A stretch of 34,870 nucleotides of DNA, taken from the NCBI GenBank assembly GCA_000277445.1, contig AJWJ01000239.1, positions 1-34,870 of the forward strand. Reading direction: 5' to 3'. Each line of letters starts with the position of its first letter. The stretch's first letter is position 1. A program made the translations under genes and the position numbers. The DNA is from Polysphondylium violaceum. Lineage: Eukaryota > Evosea > Eumycetozoa > Dictyosteliales > Dictyosteliaceae. Below are positions 20,373 through 30,628 of this stretch, one piece after another. The notes under the pieces were generated by a model. It did no database searches, was not told the DNA's origin, and saw only the letters and a list, made by a program, of their open reading frames with translations.

Positions 20373-23206
20373 ATGGAAGAGGTGTATGATGTATTTAAAT
20401 ATATACATACTATCTTTAATTATTTAATCATCAGTTTAAACTCTTTGAATCTCGATAAAGAACTCTGCGATTCATTGTTGGATACAAATGCTCGGGTGGC
20501 AAATATATATAAACAGCAGTGTTTGCAATCGGATGTCATTCAGTTACTCAACGATGTGTTGGAAAGTACTCCTACATTGATGTATTCCCTCGCTTTAAAA
20601 ACATTGTTGACAAAGTTGTTGAAAAGAAAGAAAACTGAATTTACAAGTAGTAGTAATAATGATGCTTTTTATAGTTTGTTTAAATATAATCTAGAGTAAG
20701 TAGGGTCGATGGATTGTGTCGTAGGAGTAGTAGTACTAATATATAATGTTTTTATAGTTTTTTAATTAAATTAATATCGGTGATACAGATGTTGGTGATA
20801 AGGGAACATCAGACGATAGAGTCTGATAACAATATTCAACCGACTGTGTTGTGGATAGGTATTTCTACAACACAACAAGGGTCACTTGTTCAATTTAATC
20901 GTGTAAAATTAGTAGTTAAACTTGGTATACAAGAAGCTTGTCAATATATAACAATGAATAGTAATAGTAGTAATAGTGGTAGTGATGACAATGAAGCAAG
21001 TAAAGATTCTTCAATTAGTCTATCTTCAGCGTATTTTAGAATTATTATCGATACTGATATAGATATAGAGTCAATATATGTATGTATAAATATAAAGAGA
21101 GAGACAAGTAAATACTAATACTATATAATACAGGAATTAGTTAATTGGTTAAAAGAAAATAACATATCAATACCTATATGTGTGTTGGTTAGAAGTAATA
21201 TATATGAAAAGAAACCTTTGGAATATCTAAAGTTGTGGAATTTCCAACAACACAACAGCAATATCATTTTATCTTCATCTCCATTACAATACCAATACTT
21301 TATTACGTCTATGAGTTATAGATCAAAGTTAAAGGCAAATACTACCACCACAACAACTACTACAGCATCAAGTACTAAGTCATTGCCAAGTAATAGATAT
21401 ATACAAGATCAATATAAAGATTCACAAAGCTCTCTAGAAAATGACAATAACGATGACCAACAGGACAAAACGAGTGATCAAGATTTAACTGATGAGGACT
21501 CATCTCAACATTACTCACCCTATCAATTTAAATCAAAGAAAGAATCGAGATCCAATAATAAGAGTAGTAATGTAGAGACAACAACAGTACTCGATCAAGC
21601 ATCAGCAGGAGTGGTTGTCCAAGAACAATCTATGGATAACATTAATCTAAGTAGATCGAGTAATCGATTTATGACAATAAAGAATCTGGGAAAGAATACA
21701 CCAACAAAATCTAGTAGTGAGGGCAATAGTATTAATGGTAACAATGTTACACCGGTTAAACAACGATTTTCATTGGGAAGCAGCACAGCATCGACACCAA
21801 CAACACCAATCTCTCCGAATATGGCACAGCCTACGTCTCCTGTATCACCGACAAACAACAGCACAGGAAAGGCCACGAGCAATGATCCATCATTGCAGAG
21901 GATTGAGGCCAAGACAACGACCTTTACGCACTCAAAGGAAGTCACTGTGCAGACGGGTACTGTCGGATCCACCTACATTAATATCCGCGATGCACTGGAT
22001 AACCCCGTCAACACCAACACCACCTCGTCGCAGTCTTCCGGCTACGGCCCCATCCCCACCGACCCGATCGCCATCACTATGTTGTCGCCAATCGGGTCTC
22101 TCAATCCCACGACGCCAACCTATGCCTACGTGGTGGGACCGGGTGTCATTGGCATCAGTTTCTTCCCCACCGCCCACGGCACCTACATCCTGACAGCGCT
22201 GATCAACGGCGCCCATATCAAGAATAGTCCCCTGATGTTCCACGCCAACCATAATGGCAAAGGCTCCGAGTCCAAGCTGAAAAAGAAACGAAAACTTTCA
22301 TCCACGCCACCGGCACCCAAGACCAACACCCTGGCACCGCCCCTAACCAATCTCCGTGTCGACTCTGCCGACGACTTTGACAGCTTTATCGATAATCTCG
22401 TGGAAAAGAAACCCAAACTCGACCTACAACCAGATCCTGAGGAAACCGACAATGAAGAAAGTGAATACGAAGACGAAGAAGACGAAGAGGACGAGGATAA
22501 TAAAATGGACACAAACCAAAGCAATGGTAATAGTAATAATAATAGTACTACCAATGGCCCCACTCGAGGCCTCAGTAATATCTACAACAACAACAACAAG
22601 ATAGAGATCAAGATCACCAAAGAAGCAAGTAGTGGAGGTTTGTTTAAAAACATAATCCTCAATCAGCAACTCAAAAGAAGCGGTAGTAGTATTACTACTC
22701 ATGTATATAATAATACCAATAATAACAATAACAATAACAACAATAACATAGCCACCGAGGAGATGGAGGCAACATTAATCATTTCGTCCAATGATGATGG
22801 CGATGGTGATGGCGCAACTCAATCTATTTCGCCAACATTAAAGATTGAATCTGCGCCCAGCTCACTGAAACAGGGAGACAAAAACTTGACAGAAGAAATT
22901 GAAGCCACTCAAGTTGACGACGATGATTCACAAGTATCGGCCACTGTTCCAGTCGAGATTGACAAACAACTGCTTGAACAAGACACTGAGCTTATTTTAA
23001 CGAGCAAAACAAATAGTACCTTTCATAGTAACACCGATGGCACACCACCAAAAAGTGATTCCTCAAGAACACCATCGAAAACCATTATCATTGATAAACA
23101 AGTTGGGTCAAAATCTAAAATCATGATGATGCATAACCCGGACGAGTACGATGACGACTATAGTCAAGAACCCACTCAAATTATAGTATCGCCACAAGAA
23201 CAATAA
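20373..23206 (+). CDS. Uncharacterised protein with filamin-type Ig domain and SQ/TQ-rich tail
   Basis: Exons 20373-20695, 20758-21079 and 21134-23206 give 905 residues. Residues 1-110 are helical and unrecognised. Residues about 110-260 look like an ordered alpha/beta domain (PTVLWIGISTTQQGSLVQF; LVNWLKENNISIPICVLVR). A long Ser/Asn/Thr linker follows. Residues about 471-585 form a filamin-repeat-like Ig fold: KEVTVQTGTVGSTYINIRDA, then VGPGVIGISFFPTAHGTY and INGAHIKNSPLMFHA, the last being the typical GxHIxxSPxxxxV strand. Next comes a basic NLS-like KLKKKRKL and a Glu/Asp tract. The tail has repeated Glu-Ala-Thr motifs and clustered SQ/TQ sites (TQSISP, EATQV, DSQV, YSQEPTQ). SQ/TQ clusters are typical of ATM/ATR targets, so a nuclear role is possible, but this is inference. 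Confidence 0.72.
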
Positions 23207-23325
23207 TTATATTCCTAAAAATAATAAACAACATATGTACATATTCTACTGATATCTCCGGATTGGTCAGATTTATTTCCAAGAGTTAGATAAATAAATT
23301 TAAGGGGCAACTTATTTTATTTTTA

Positions 23326-23350
23326 TTTTTTTTTTTTTTTTTTTTTTTTT
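23326..23350. repeat. Poly(T) homopolymer tract
   Basis: An uninterrupted run of 25 T residues, preceded by T-rich sequence, sits about 55 bp before the next gene's ATG. Such tracts are common in dictyostelid intergenic DNA and promoters. Confidence 0.9.
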
Positions 23351-23389
23351 CGTTTAATTAATTTCGAAAAACTTAATTTAAATATTCAT

Positions 23390-23410
23390 ATGATGACGCT
23401 CGAGCAATGA
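23390..23410 (+). promoter_or_regulatory. Six-codon uORF whose stop overlaps the next start codon
   Basis: ATG ATG ACG CTC GAG CAA TGA runs directly into the main start: the uORF TGA and the main ATG share the sequence ATGA at 23407-23410. This layout could couple termination to re-initiation. Transcript extent is unknown. Confidence 0.4.
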
Positions 23411-25428
23411 TTAGATATACATATACTCGTAGACTATTGTCACTACTAGTACCGAAACATATCACTTTTTATAAAACAAGACACTTGCCATCTCACCATG
23501 TCAACAGTAGTAGTAATCAATTTTTAAATAATATATGTTGTAATAATAGTAATAATAATAGTAATGGGAATAAGTTATTTTATACAACAACATCATCATC
23601 AACTACAACAACAGACTTGAAAAACAATAAATTAATATTGAAAAAGTTTTTTCTCAAGGTGCATCCAGATCTTTTCTTTCAGTATCCCAAGGTAAAGAAA
23701 ACAAACGATCAATCATTAAGACTGTTGCACAGCTTTTTAGAAGAGGTAAAGAACGAGAGATTGTCAAACAAATCTTATCAACTCATGTTTTACTATCTCG
23801 ACGACAATGTGTATGATGTAGAACAGGATATACCATACATCTCTGTCTCTTTTGACATTGATCTGCCACACAGCGGCGATACATTTCATTACTCCAATAG
23901 AATATACCATCATTTAAAAGAGGCAGAGAATCAGATTTCGACGCTATTCAAGTCGGTTGGCATCAAGGAATCATTTGTTTTGCATTCAATGTTGGGTGAA
24001 AAGTTGAAGGTGTCGAGTGGAGCTGCTGCTGCTGGTGCCGATATAAACAACAATAACGTCGAGTACCAGAGCCTCAAACAGTTTCTCAAGATTGTGTCGA
24101 CGCTTGCAAAAGAAAAGGCAAAGCAGAGTGTCGAGGAGGAGCGGAGATTGGATATCATGTACACATTCTTTTTCATGGAGCACCAGGTTAGAATACTATT
24201 CAATGATCACAGTATACCCACGCAGCAGAAAAGTGATCTATTAAAAGAGCTGGAGATGTTACTCAGTAGACTGCTTCCGAGAAACTCAAATGACGAGTTG
24301 GTGGAAAAGATATTCTACCATAACCAGCAAGACGACCAAGAGGACTTGTACAGGAACATGACCGATAAAAGAAGAACAAGATTGGAAAACATGGATCAAG
24401 AGGACCAAGAGGAAGAGATTGATCAGTTTGGCGAGAGCAATTTTAAAGGGTTTGGCGCACGAGTGAGAGGAATGGATCAGGCTACAAAGCAAGAGCTGTT
24501 TGAGCCATTTGGAATGTTTAGTGGCAAGCAAAGAGACAGTTGGAAGGGGTGGAGCAAGATCAAGGCTGGATACATCACGCCAGAGACTTCACCAAAGCAA
24601 GATGACTCTCCTTTGTTTGAAAAGCTCGAGGGTATATCGATTATCTTTTCTAACAAGAGCGGCGTAGATCTTGAAGGCCGACTTCATTTAGACTCTGAAA
24701 AGCCCAAGACGTGGAAAAAGGTCCTGTTGGACTTTAAGCCTTCAGAGATACTGAGAAACATCAAGGCATGTAAATCTCGACAAGCCATAGAAAAAGAGTT
24801 GGCCAAACGATTAAATATCCACTCGATATTCACCGAATACAACGCACAAAATAACACTGGCTACCTCAAGCTACTTGACAGACTCTATATCCAGACTGCC
24901 CACATCAACACCGACAGCGACAGAGAGTTTGTGGAATTTCGACACAACATCGAAGAGCAGGGTGTCAGCTTGGAGGACTTTAACAATCCCAATTGGCTCG
25001 ACTACTTTGAACGACTCGAGGGTCTCACAGAGATTGGCATCAAAGTCATTTCCAACGAGGTCGACAAAAAATGGTTCTTTGATCCCGCCTTGGGCGTAGT
25101 GTATGTGCCCTTGGATGCCAGTCTGTATGACGTGATCCAGTTTCTCAAAAACAACAAAGAACGAATTATCAACGAGCACAAGAGACAGAAAATCAACAAT
25201 ACCAATTTGGCTCAACTCGAACTCACAGTAAAGAGAAAATTCCGTTTATCACGTCTCAAAAAACACCCTGATCTCACAATGACAGAGATGGTCTCGTGTC
25301 TAAGACGTCTTCTCTACAACCATCAGCCCTATCTGCCCTACCTCAACAACGTTATCCTCATCATTGGCAAAGAAAACAAAGTCAACCAAGATGGAAGTGT
25401 AAATATTAAATGGGATTTTGACATCTAA
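23407..25428 (+). CDS. Mitochondrial TCAIM-like protein (DUF4460/DUF4461 type)
   Basis: A single exon of 673 residues; human TCAIM has about 496. The N-terminus MIRYTYTRRLLSLLVPKHIT is basic and lacks acids, as in mitochondrial presequences, and is followed by an Asn/Ser/Thr-rich linker. The conserved start LKKFFLKVHPDLFFQYPKVK resembles a J-domain-like helix with HPD and is the hallmark of the DUF4460 module of TCAIM. It continues NDQSLRLLHSFLEEVKN. The C-terminal half (PSEILRNIKACKSRQAIEKE; DPALGVVYVPLDASLYDVIQ; LRRLLYNHQPYLPYL) is consistent with the DUF4461 region. In mammals TCAIM is mitochondrial and interferes with T-cell activation; the function in an amoeba must be an older mitochondrial one. 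Extra Asp/Glu/Gln-rich segments lie in the middle. Confidence 0.68.
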   Translation: MIRYTYTRRLLSLLVPKHITFYKTRHLPSHHVNSSSNQFLNNICCNNSNNNSNGNKLFYTTTSSSTTTTDLKNNKLILKKFFLKVHPDLFFQYPKVKKTNDQSLRLLHSFLEEVKNERLSNKSYQLMFYYLDDNVYDVEQDIPYISVSFDIDLPHSGDTFHYSNRIYHHLKEAENQISTLFKSVGIKESFVLHSMLGEKLKVSSGAAAAGADINNNNVEYQSLKQFLKIVSTLAKEKAKQSVEEERRLDIMYTFFFMEHQVRILFNDHSIPTQQKSDLLKELEMLLSRLLPRNSNDELVEKIFYHNQQDDQEDLYRNMTDKRRTRLENMDQEDQEEEIDQFGESNFKGFGARVRGMDQATKQELFEPFGMFSGKQRDSWKGWSKIKAGYITPETSPKQDDSPLFEKLEGISIIFSNKSGVDLEGRLHLDSEKPKTWKKVLLDFKPSEILRNIKACKSRQAIEKELAKRLNIHSIFTEYNAQNNTGYLKLLDRLYIQTAHINTDSDREFVEFRHNIEEQGVSLEDFNNPNWLDYFERLEGLTEIGIKVISNEVDKKWFFDPALGVVYVPLDASLYDVIQFLKNNKERIINEHKRQKINNTNLAQLELTVKRKFRLSRLKKHPDLTMTEMVSCLRRLLYNHQPYLPYLNNVILIIGKENKVNQDGSVNIKWDFDI

Positions 25429-25851
25429 TCCTTGTAAAAAAAAAGTAATTCTTAAGTAAGTCCCTTGCAACAACACCATTCCTTGAAGATGGGAAATTTC
25501 AAAGCCCTCCGTTCCGTCGGCAACACAATTTTACGTAGATGAAATTACCTAAAAATATTTCACGTGTGTTTTGAGAAATATTATTTTTCATCTACACCAA
25601 GTGGTACCTTTGGTTTCCAACGGGTGTGGCAACAAGATATTTTACCATGATTACATCACTCTTCAAACCCGAAGCGTTTTAGGGGGTTTCAAGTAACACT
25701 GTTGATCAAATAAATATCTGGGATTTTTCTGAAAAGTTTGAATTTTTTTCTCCATTTTTTTTTTCTTTTTGGTTTTAAAAACAACCAGTGGTTCTCGGGT
25801 ATTTAAGGATGATGTCACTTACGACAAAACGATTCATTTGTTTTTCCTAAA
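25429..25851. promoter_or_regulatory. Intergenic region with nested hairpin and GT-rich elements
   Basis: This stretch is less AT-rich than its surroundings but lacks an open frame. It contains a nested inverted repeat: an outer 10-bp stem GTAGATGAAA (25535-25544) / TTTCATCTAC (25586-25595) and an inner 8-bp stem AATATTTC (25554-25561) / GAAATATT (25575-25582). Downstream are GGGTGTGG near 25621, similar to a G-box core, and an AAACCC...GGGTTT pair near 25665-25690. It is either a regulated promoter for the secreted gene at 25852 or an unannotated RNA. Confidence 0.35.
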
Positions 25852-27116
25852 ATGAAATATTTGTTTATCTCCATCTTAATTATCTGCCTTTGTAGCACAA
25901 GCTTGGTATACTGCCAATCTTCATCATCTAGTTCATCCTCAAGTGATGCTATTGACGGCGTTCATTATTTAGTTGGTTTAACATCCAATGGTATGTGTAT
26001 TTTATGTATATGTACTCTTTGGGCAATAATGTAATTAATAGTGTGTGATTATTATAGGTACCAAACATATTGGATTGGAATACAACTTTACCTCAGAGTA
26101 CTCTAGAGCCTCCGTTCTACCTCTAAAGTCCAAAATTTTGGGAGTTCTACAATGCATGTCAAACTCTGTAAATATTTTTAATAATAATTTAATAATTTAA
26201 TTTAAATTCCATTATTAATTTGATTTCTTTGTTAGTTAACATTTGTTCATATCGATACCAGCGGTAATTTTGTTAAATCATCTTTAGATTATACTGTATG
26301 TATGATAACATAATATTATTATAATACTCATAATTGTGGACAATGAAATTAATATTTTAAATTAGCATTTCAATGTAACAGATCTTGCAACCATTTACAT
26401 TGGTGCCGATAACTATCAAGTTTCTTCACAATATTTTGGATATGATATATCAACCGATACAGGATTTCTTCCAGTCATTGCCAATAATGGTGCTCTATTT
26501 GTTTGGAGATTAAACTTTCAACAACTTTCAACGTATGTTTTTTCTTTTCTTTTAGCTATTTATATATATTAATACCAATTACCTATTTTTAAATAATTAT
26601 AGTACTCTTGTTCCATTTTCAAATATAATTAAAAAAGGTACCAATATATTCCCCCCAGTAGGAGCTTATGATCCTTCAAGTGGAAGATATTATCTTTTAT
26701 ACTCATCAAATAATGTATACAATCTTGGTATTTACAATTTTAATACCGGTTCCACATCTTCCAATACTGTTTTTAATCTTGATTCCTCTTTCCCTGCCCA
26801 ATTACTAGTCATTGAATCTAAAGTCTACGCACTCATTAACAAAGGTTCTGATATTTACTTGTATCAAATTGATCCAGTTAAAAACATTGCAAAAGAGGTG
26901 ATTTACTTTGATAATAGCCAAACCTCGATAAGCAAATACAATGGAGTTCAATATGCAGTCAATGGAAACAGAATTCTTTTACTTACAAACTTTGATAAAG
27001 CTGCCAACACCATTACCTATGTTGTATTTGATCCTGCCACTGGCTTGTTAGACCAATTTATCGGTAACGATCAAGTTGGGGCTTATGATGCAGTTTTTCA
27101 AGTCTGTGTAAACTAA
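25852..27116 (+). CDS. Secreted protein of unknown family, five exons
   Basis: Exons 25852-25990, 26058-26167, 26236-26295, 26366-26532 and 26603-27116 give 329 residues, with all junctions in frame and donors GTATGT or GTAAAT. A classical signal peptide (KYLFISILIICLCSTSLVYC) is followed by a short Ser tract. The mature protein is beta-rich with repeated strand-turn units such as LTFVHIDTSG, TIYIGADNYQ, RYYLLYSSNNVYNLGIYNF, VYALINKGSDIYLYQID and ITYVVFDPATGLLDQF, suggesting a beta-propeller-like repeat fold. There is no TM or GPI-like tail, so it is probably secreted to the medium, vacuole or extracellular matrix. I do not recognise a named family; similar secreted proteins of unknown function are common in dictyostelids. 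The intron density is high for the size. Confidence 0.78.
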
Positions 27117-27186
27117 TGAAAATAAAATTACAATCATAATGTATTAAAAATCGTTAATGTTTATTGTTTTGTGATTGATGTATGTT

Positions 27187-27946
27187 TTAATCAACTCTTT
27201 TAGTTTCTATTAAAACCATTGCACACTTTTTCATTTCTTTGACATAAGAAGCAAAATAAACCGTCATAGATAATACTCCTACATGTTCAAAGAAGGAGGC
27301 CCAACCAACATATGGTTGAGCAAGACCAAAGAGGAAAACAGGACATAAATACCCTAGAACGTTGAAGCATATCAATCTTTTTCTTAAAATGGCAGTTTCT
27401 TTATCAATTGAATTTACAATTTTATCAAACAAATATTGAGAAATCATAAATACTGTTCCTGAGAAAAACATAATATAGGCACAAAATAAATGAAAGGTAC
27501 GGTATTGAGATACAGGGAAATTACAAACGCCTAAATTTGCCATACTAAGGATAAATCCACAAAAGAAATTAAAATAACTAAAATAATAAAACAACTTATA
27601 TTTCTCTGTTTGGCCACGATAGGATTCAATATGATATAGGGAATGTAAAAATTTGAATATAATATTGACCACCAAATTTATAGAATAATTTGTAGAAGCA
27701 AAAATATTAAAGGTTCTCATAGGTTCTTGATCAAACACCTCTGAAAATAATAAAACTCTACTAAAACCCTGAGTGAAATGGTAAATAATTTAAAAAATAT
27801 TGAGTTCATATCTGTAAACATACCTCTGGATGATGTAAAGCCGCTATGAAATAAACAATTGGATATCCAATTGCATATATAGCAATTATTAAAAAAGATA
27901 CATTATTGAAAAATGCTATAGTTGTTGATTGTATGTTTGCTCCCAT
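27187..27946 (-). CDS. DRAM/Frag1/Sfk1-like six-TM protein, array copy 1
   Basis: Exons 27946-27824 and 27768-27187 give 234 residues, with a phase-0 55-bp intron (GTATGT...CAG) directly after HHPE. Six hydrophobic segments are visible: one in exon 1, then five in exon 2, including FHLFCAYIMFFSGTVFMISQ and FFEHVGVLSMTVYFASYVKE. The spacing, the Pro-Val-Ser...His...Gln pattern in TM4 and the final amphipathic exit helix resemble DRAM/Frag1/Sfk1 proteins (lysosomal or plasma-membrane six-TM proteins linked to autophagy, GPI remodelling and PI signalling). The similarity is by eye. A CAGGTGGGGGTGAG patch at 28130-28143, in its 5' flank, may be a GT-rich control element. It is the most diverged member along with the fifth. 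Confidence 0.68.
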
Positions 27947-28237
27947 TTTAAATTAGTCCAATGTTTAAAAATGATAATAAGGCTAAAGGAAAAATGTCTT
28001 TTATTTATATAGAATCCTGTTATCTTTTTTTTAAAAGAATGATTAAATTTATTCAACATTTCTCTCTACAATGTTTTAGACATTTTTTTCATTTAGTGTA
28101 TGATTCTATAAAAACCTTTCTATATTTGTGCAGGTGGGGGTGAGAGCGAAATTTTTAAAACGAAAAACAAATTGGAAGATAAAACAATTCAAGCATTTAA
28201 CACGAAACCCACGTTTTAAATCATACAAAAGTTTGAA

Positions 28238-28998
28238 TTAATTCTCTTTTTTATTTATTGGTTCGTTTAAAAAGATAGTGCATTTTTTCATTTCTATTAA
28301 ATATGACCCAAAATAGGCCAATATAGCGAAAACCCCTATAATTTCAAAAAGAGCAGCAAATCCATAATATGGCTGTGCGAATCCAGTTATTAAAATTGGG
28401 CATAAAAAACCTGTGCCCATAAAGAAAATTAATCTTTTTCGAAGAGAATAGGTGTCATGATCTATTGAATCTACCATTATATCAAAAACCAATTGGGAAA
28501 TCATCAATACTATTGCTGAATTAAACATAATATAAGCAAATAGTATATGTAACTTTGGATAAACCGAGACCGGAAACCCACACACACATATATTTGATAA
28601 ATTTAATAGAAAACCTAGCAAAAAATTTATATTATTATAAATATAGAGGAATTTATATCTCTTTGGTTGATTTTCATTTAATTGGATAAAATACAAAGAA
28701 AATAGATTTTTGAAAACCATGTTTAAAAGAGTACTAATTGTAAACAAAGTTGTTGCTACTGATCCAATTGCCCTAGATGGATCATTATCTAAAATTTCTG
28801 AAATCAATAATACTCTAGAATATCCCTAATATCTAGTTAGTAATTATATTTTATATTTTTTAAATAAAATATTACCTCCGGATGTTGATTAGCAGCTAAA
28901 ATATATGAGGTTATTAATAGAACAGTTGCTGTAACATTTAGTAATTTTGATACATTTCTTAAAAGAGTTTCACTATTTATTTGAATACTCAAACCCAT
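28238..28998 (-). CDS. DRAM/Frag1/Sfk1-like six-TM protein, array copy 2
   Basis: Exons 28998-28876 and 28825-28238 give 236 residues; the 50-bp intron (GTAATA...TAG) follows QHPE in the same place and phase as in the other copies. Key segments are LLNVTATVLLITSYILAA (TM1), YSRVLLISEILDND at the exon 2 start, GFLLNLSNICVCGFPVSVY, LHILFAYIMFNSAIVLMISQ, KRLIFFMGTGFLCPILITGF and ALFEIIGVFAILAYFGSYLI. The Cys-x-Phe-Pro-Val-Ser motif before TM4 is shared with copies 1 and 3. Its intron contains an in-frame stop, so splicing is required. The protein ends in a Lys-rich tail (INKKEN), which could act as a sorting signal. Confidence 0.7.
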
Positions 28999-29386
28999 TT
29001 TGCTTCTATTTAATAATAAATGAAATAGAGTCAATTTAAAAAACAAATGAATCCATTTTAAAACTCTCTATTTATAAAGCTTTTAAAGATCATCTCAAGT
29101 TCTATAGGCTATTAAAAATTATATTAGATTAACTCGATCATCTAGCTTAATTTAAATTTAATCTTTTTTCAAAATAAAAATTATGCTAAGGAACGATATT
29201 TATGCACCATTTAAAACTTGCTCTAAATATGGTCGCAAGTAATTAAAAATTTGATAATTAAAAATATCAAGTTACTTATTATATATTTACTTATAAATTG
29301 ATTATTATGTCGACATTGATATGAAAACAAATTACTCATAATATTTTTTTCCCCCTCTATTTAAATTCTTTGTGTGGTAAAATAAT
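28999..29386. other. Spacer between array copies 2 and 3
   Basis: It is very AT-rich with no open frame of note. It serves as the 5' flank of copy 2 and the 3' flank of copy 3; a C-rich patch (TTTTCCCCCTC) lies near 29347. No RNA gene consensus was seen. Confidence 0.5.
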
Positions 29387-30151
29387 TTAAATAATTTTTT
29401 TATTAAATGTATGATTTAAATAAATCATGTATTGCTTCACTTCTATCATAAAACTTGCAAAATAAATTATTATAGAAATAAAACCTGATAATTCAAAAAA
29501 TGCAGCTAATCCTAAATGAGGCTGATCGAATGCCAAAGCAGAAATTGGGCACATAATAATAAAACCCATAGAATAAATTAAATTTTTTCGAAAAGAAAAT
29601 GTAGCAATATCGATTGAATTTACCATATTATCGAACAATAATTGTAAAACCATGAGAATTGAAGAAGAGATAAAGAATAAGTAAGCTACAACATAATGCA
29701 TTGCTGGGAATATAGATACTGGAAAAATTGGAACACAAACACTTGATAAAACTAAAATAATCCCTATATATAAATTTACCTTATTATAGGCAAGTAAAAA
29801 GCTATATTTCTTTGGTTCATTTCTAAATAATTCTATAAAATGTAAAGAATAAAAATTTTTAACTGTGAAATGTAAAAAAGTCAATAGAGAAAAGAAACTT
29901 AAGGCAAAAGTACCAATTTCTTTACTACCATCCAGTTCTAAAACTTCAGAAATCAATAATAATCTCTCAAATCCCTGTTTTTTAATTATTAGTATTAAAA
30001 AAATAATAAAATAAAAATAAAAACAAACCTCTGGGTGTTTAGGAATCGCTACTAAATATGCAATAATAAAAAGAAAAAACCCTGTACCAACAAAAAACAA
30101 TGAAATAGTTTTGAACAAACTATGAGAATTAGATTCTAAACTATATTTCAT
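29387..30151 (-). CDS. DRAM/Frag1/Sfk1-like six-TM protein, array copy 3 (intron can be read through)
   Basis: The spliced model uses exons 30151-30029 and 29974-29387, 236 residues. The 54-bp intron (29975-30028) starts with the unusual donor GTTTGT and ends in AAACAG; it has no stop and a length divisible by three, so the unspliced frame is also open (254 residues) and would add VCFYFYFIIFLILIIKKQ after KHPE. Paralogues 1, 2 and 5 show that an intron belongs here. The membrane core is typical of the array: TFALSFFSLLTFLHFTVKNF, VNLYIGIILVLSSVCVPIFP, MHYVVAYLFFISSSILMVLQ and AAFFELSGFISIIIYFASFM. It is the closest relative of copy 4. Confidence 0.7.
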   Translation of the reverse strand: MKYSLESNSHSLFKTISLFFVGTGFFLFIIAYLVAIPKHPEVCFYFYFIIFLILIIKKQGFERLLLISEVLELDGSKEIGTFALSFFSLLTFLHFTVKNFYSLHFIELFRNEPKKYSFLLAYNKVNLYIGIILVLSSVCVPIFPVSIFPAMHYVVAYLFFISSSILMVLQLLFDNMVNSIDIATFSFRKNLIYSMGFIIMCPISALAFDQPHLGLAAFFELSGFISIIIYFASFMIEVKQYMIYLNHTFNKKII

Positions 30152-30628
30152 CGTGATAGATTAATACTTTTATTTTATATTATAGCTAATATATATATAT
30201 TTATCAGCTTAATAATAAGGATAAGAATTCTGAAACAAATTACATTAAAGGTATAAATGAGTAACTCTAAATAATAGATGATCTATAATTATGTATCATC
30301 TTTTCGGAAATGTATTAAATGCATGAAAGACGAATTATGAATTATAGTAATGTTGATAGAACAATGTAAGATATATTTTACCACATTCAAGTTTCAGAGA
30401 AAATCTCATCCGAAAAAAAAATTGAAAACTTCCACCAGTTGAAATTAAAGATTGAAAACATATTGAGGGTATTTAAAAAGAATTTAATAAATGTTATCAT
30501 TGACTAAATAAATATTTATATACCCCTTTTCCCTTGTATTGATGAGTTTTATAGTGAATTTATATATTGACATTGAAAAAAAAACTAATAAATAACAATA
30601 TTTTAAATCTCCTCCATATTTTCAACAT
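30152..30628. promoter_or_regulatory. Spacer: 5' flank of copy 3 and 3' flank of copy 4
   Basis: The copy-3 side is related to the 5' flank of copy 4 (about 31391-31620), so it probably carries a duplicated promoter. A stretch near 30360-30480 has poly(A) and no counterpart obvious by eye. No gene is seen. Confidence 0.45.

Noticed and set aside
27961-28143. Short + strand frame between array copies 1 and 2
   Set aside because: It is AT-driven, Phe/Lys-rich, in the promoter side of copy 1, with no family likeness or splice extension.
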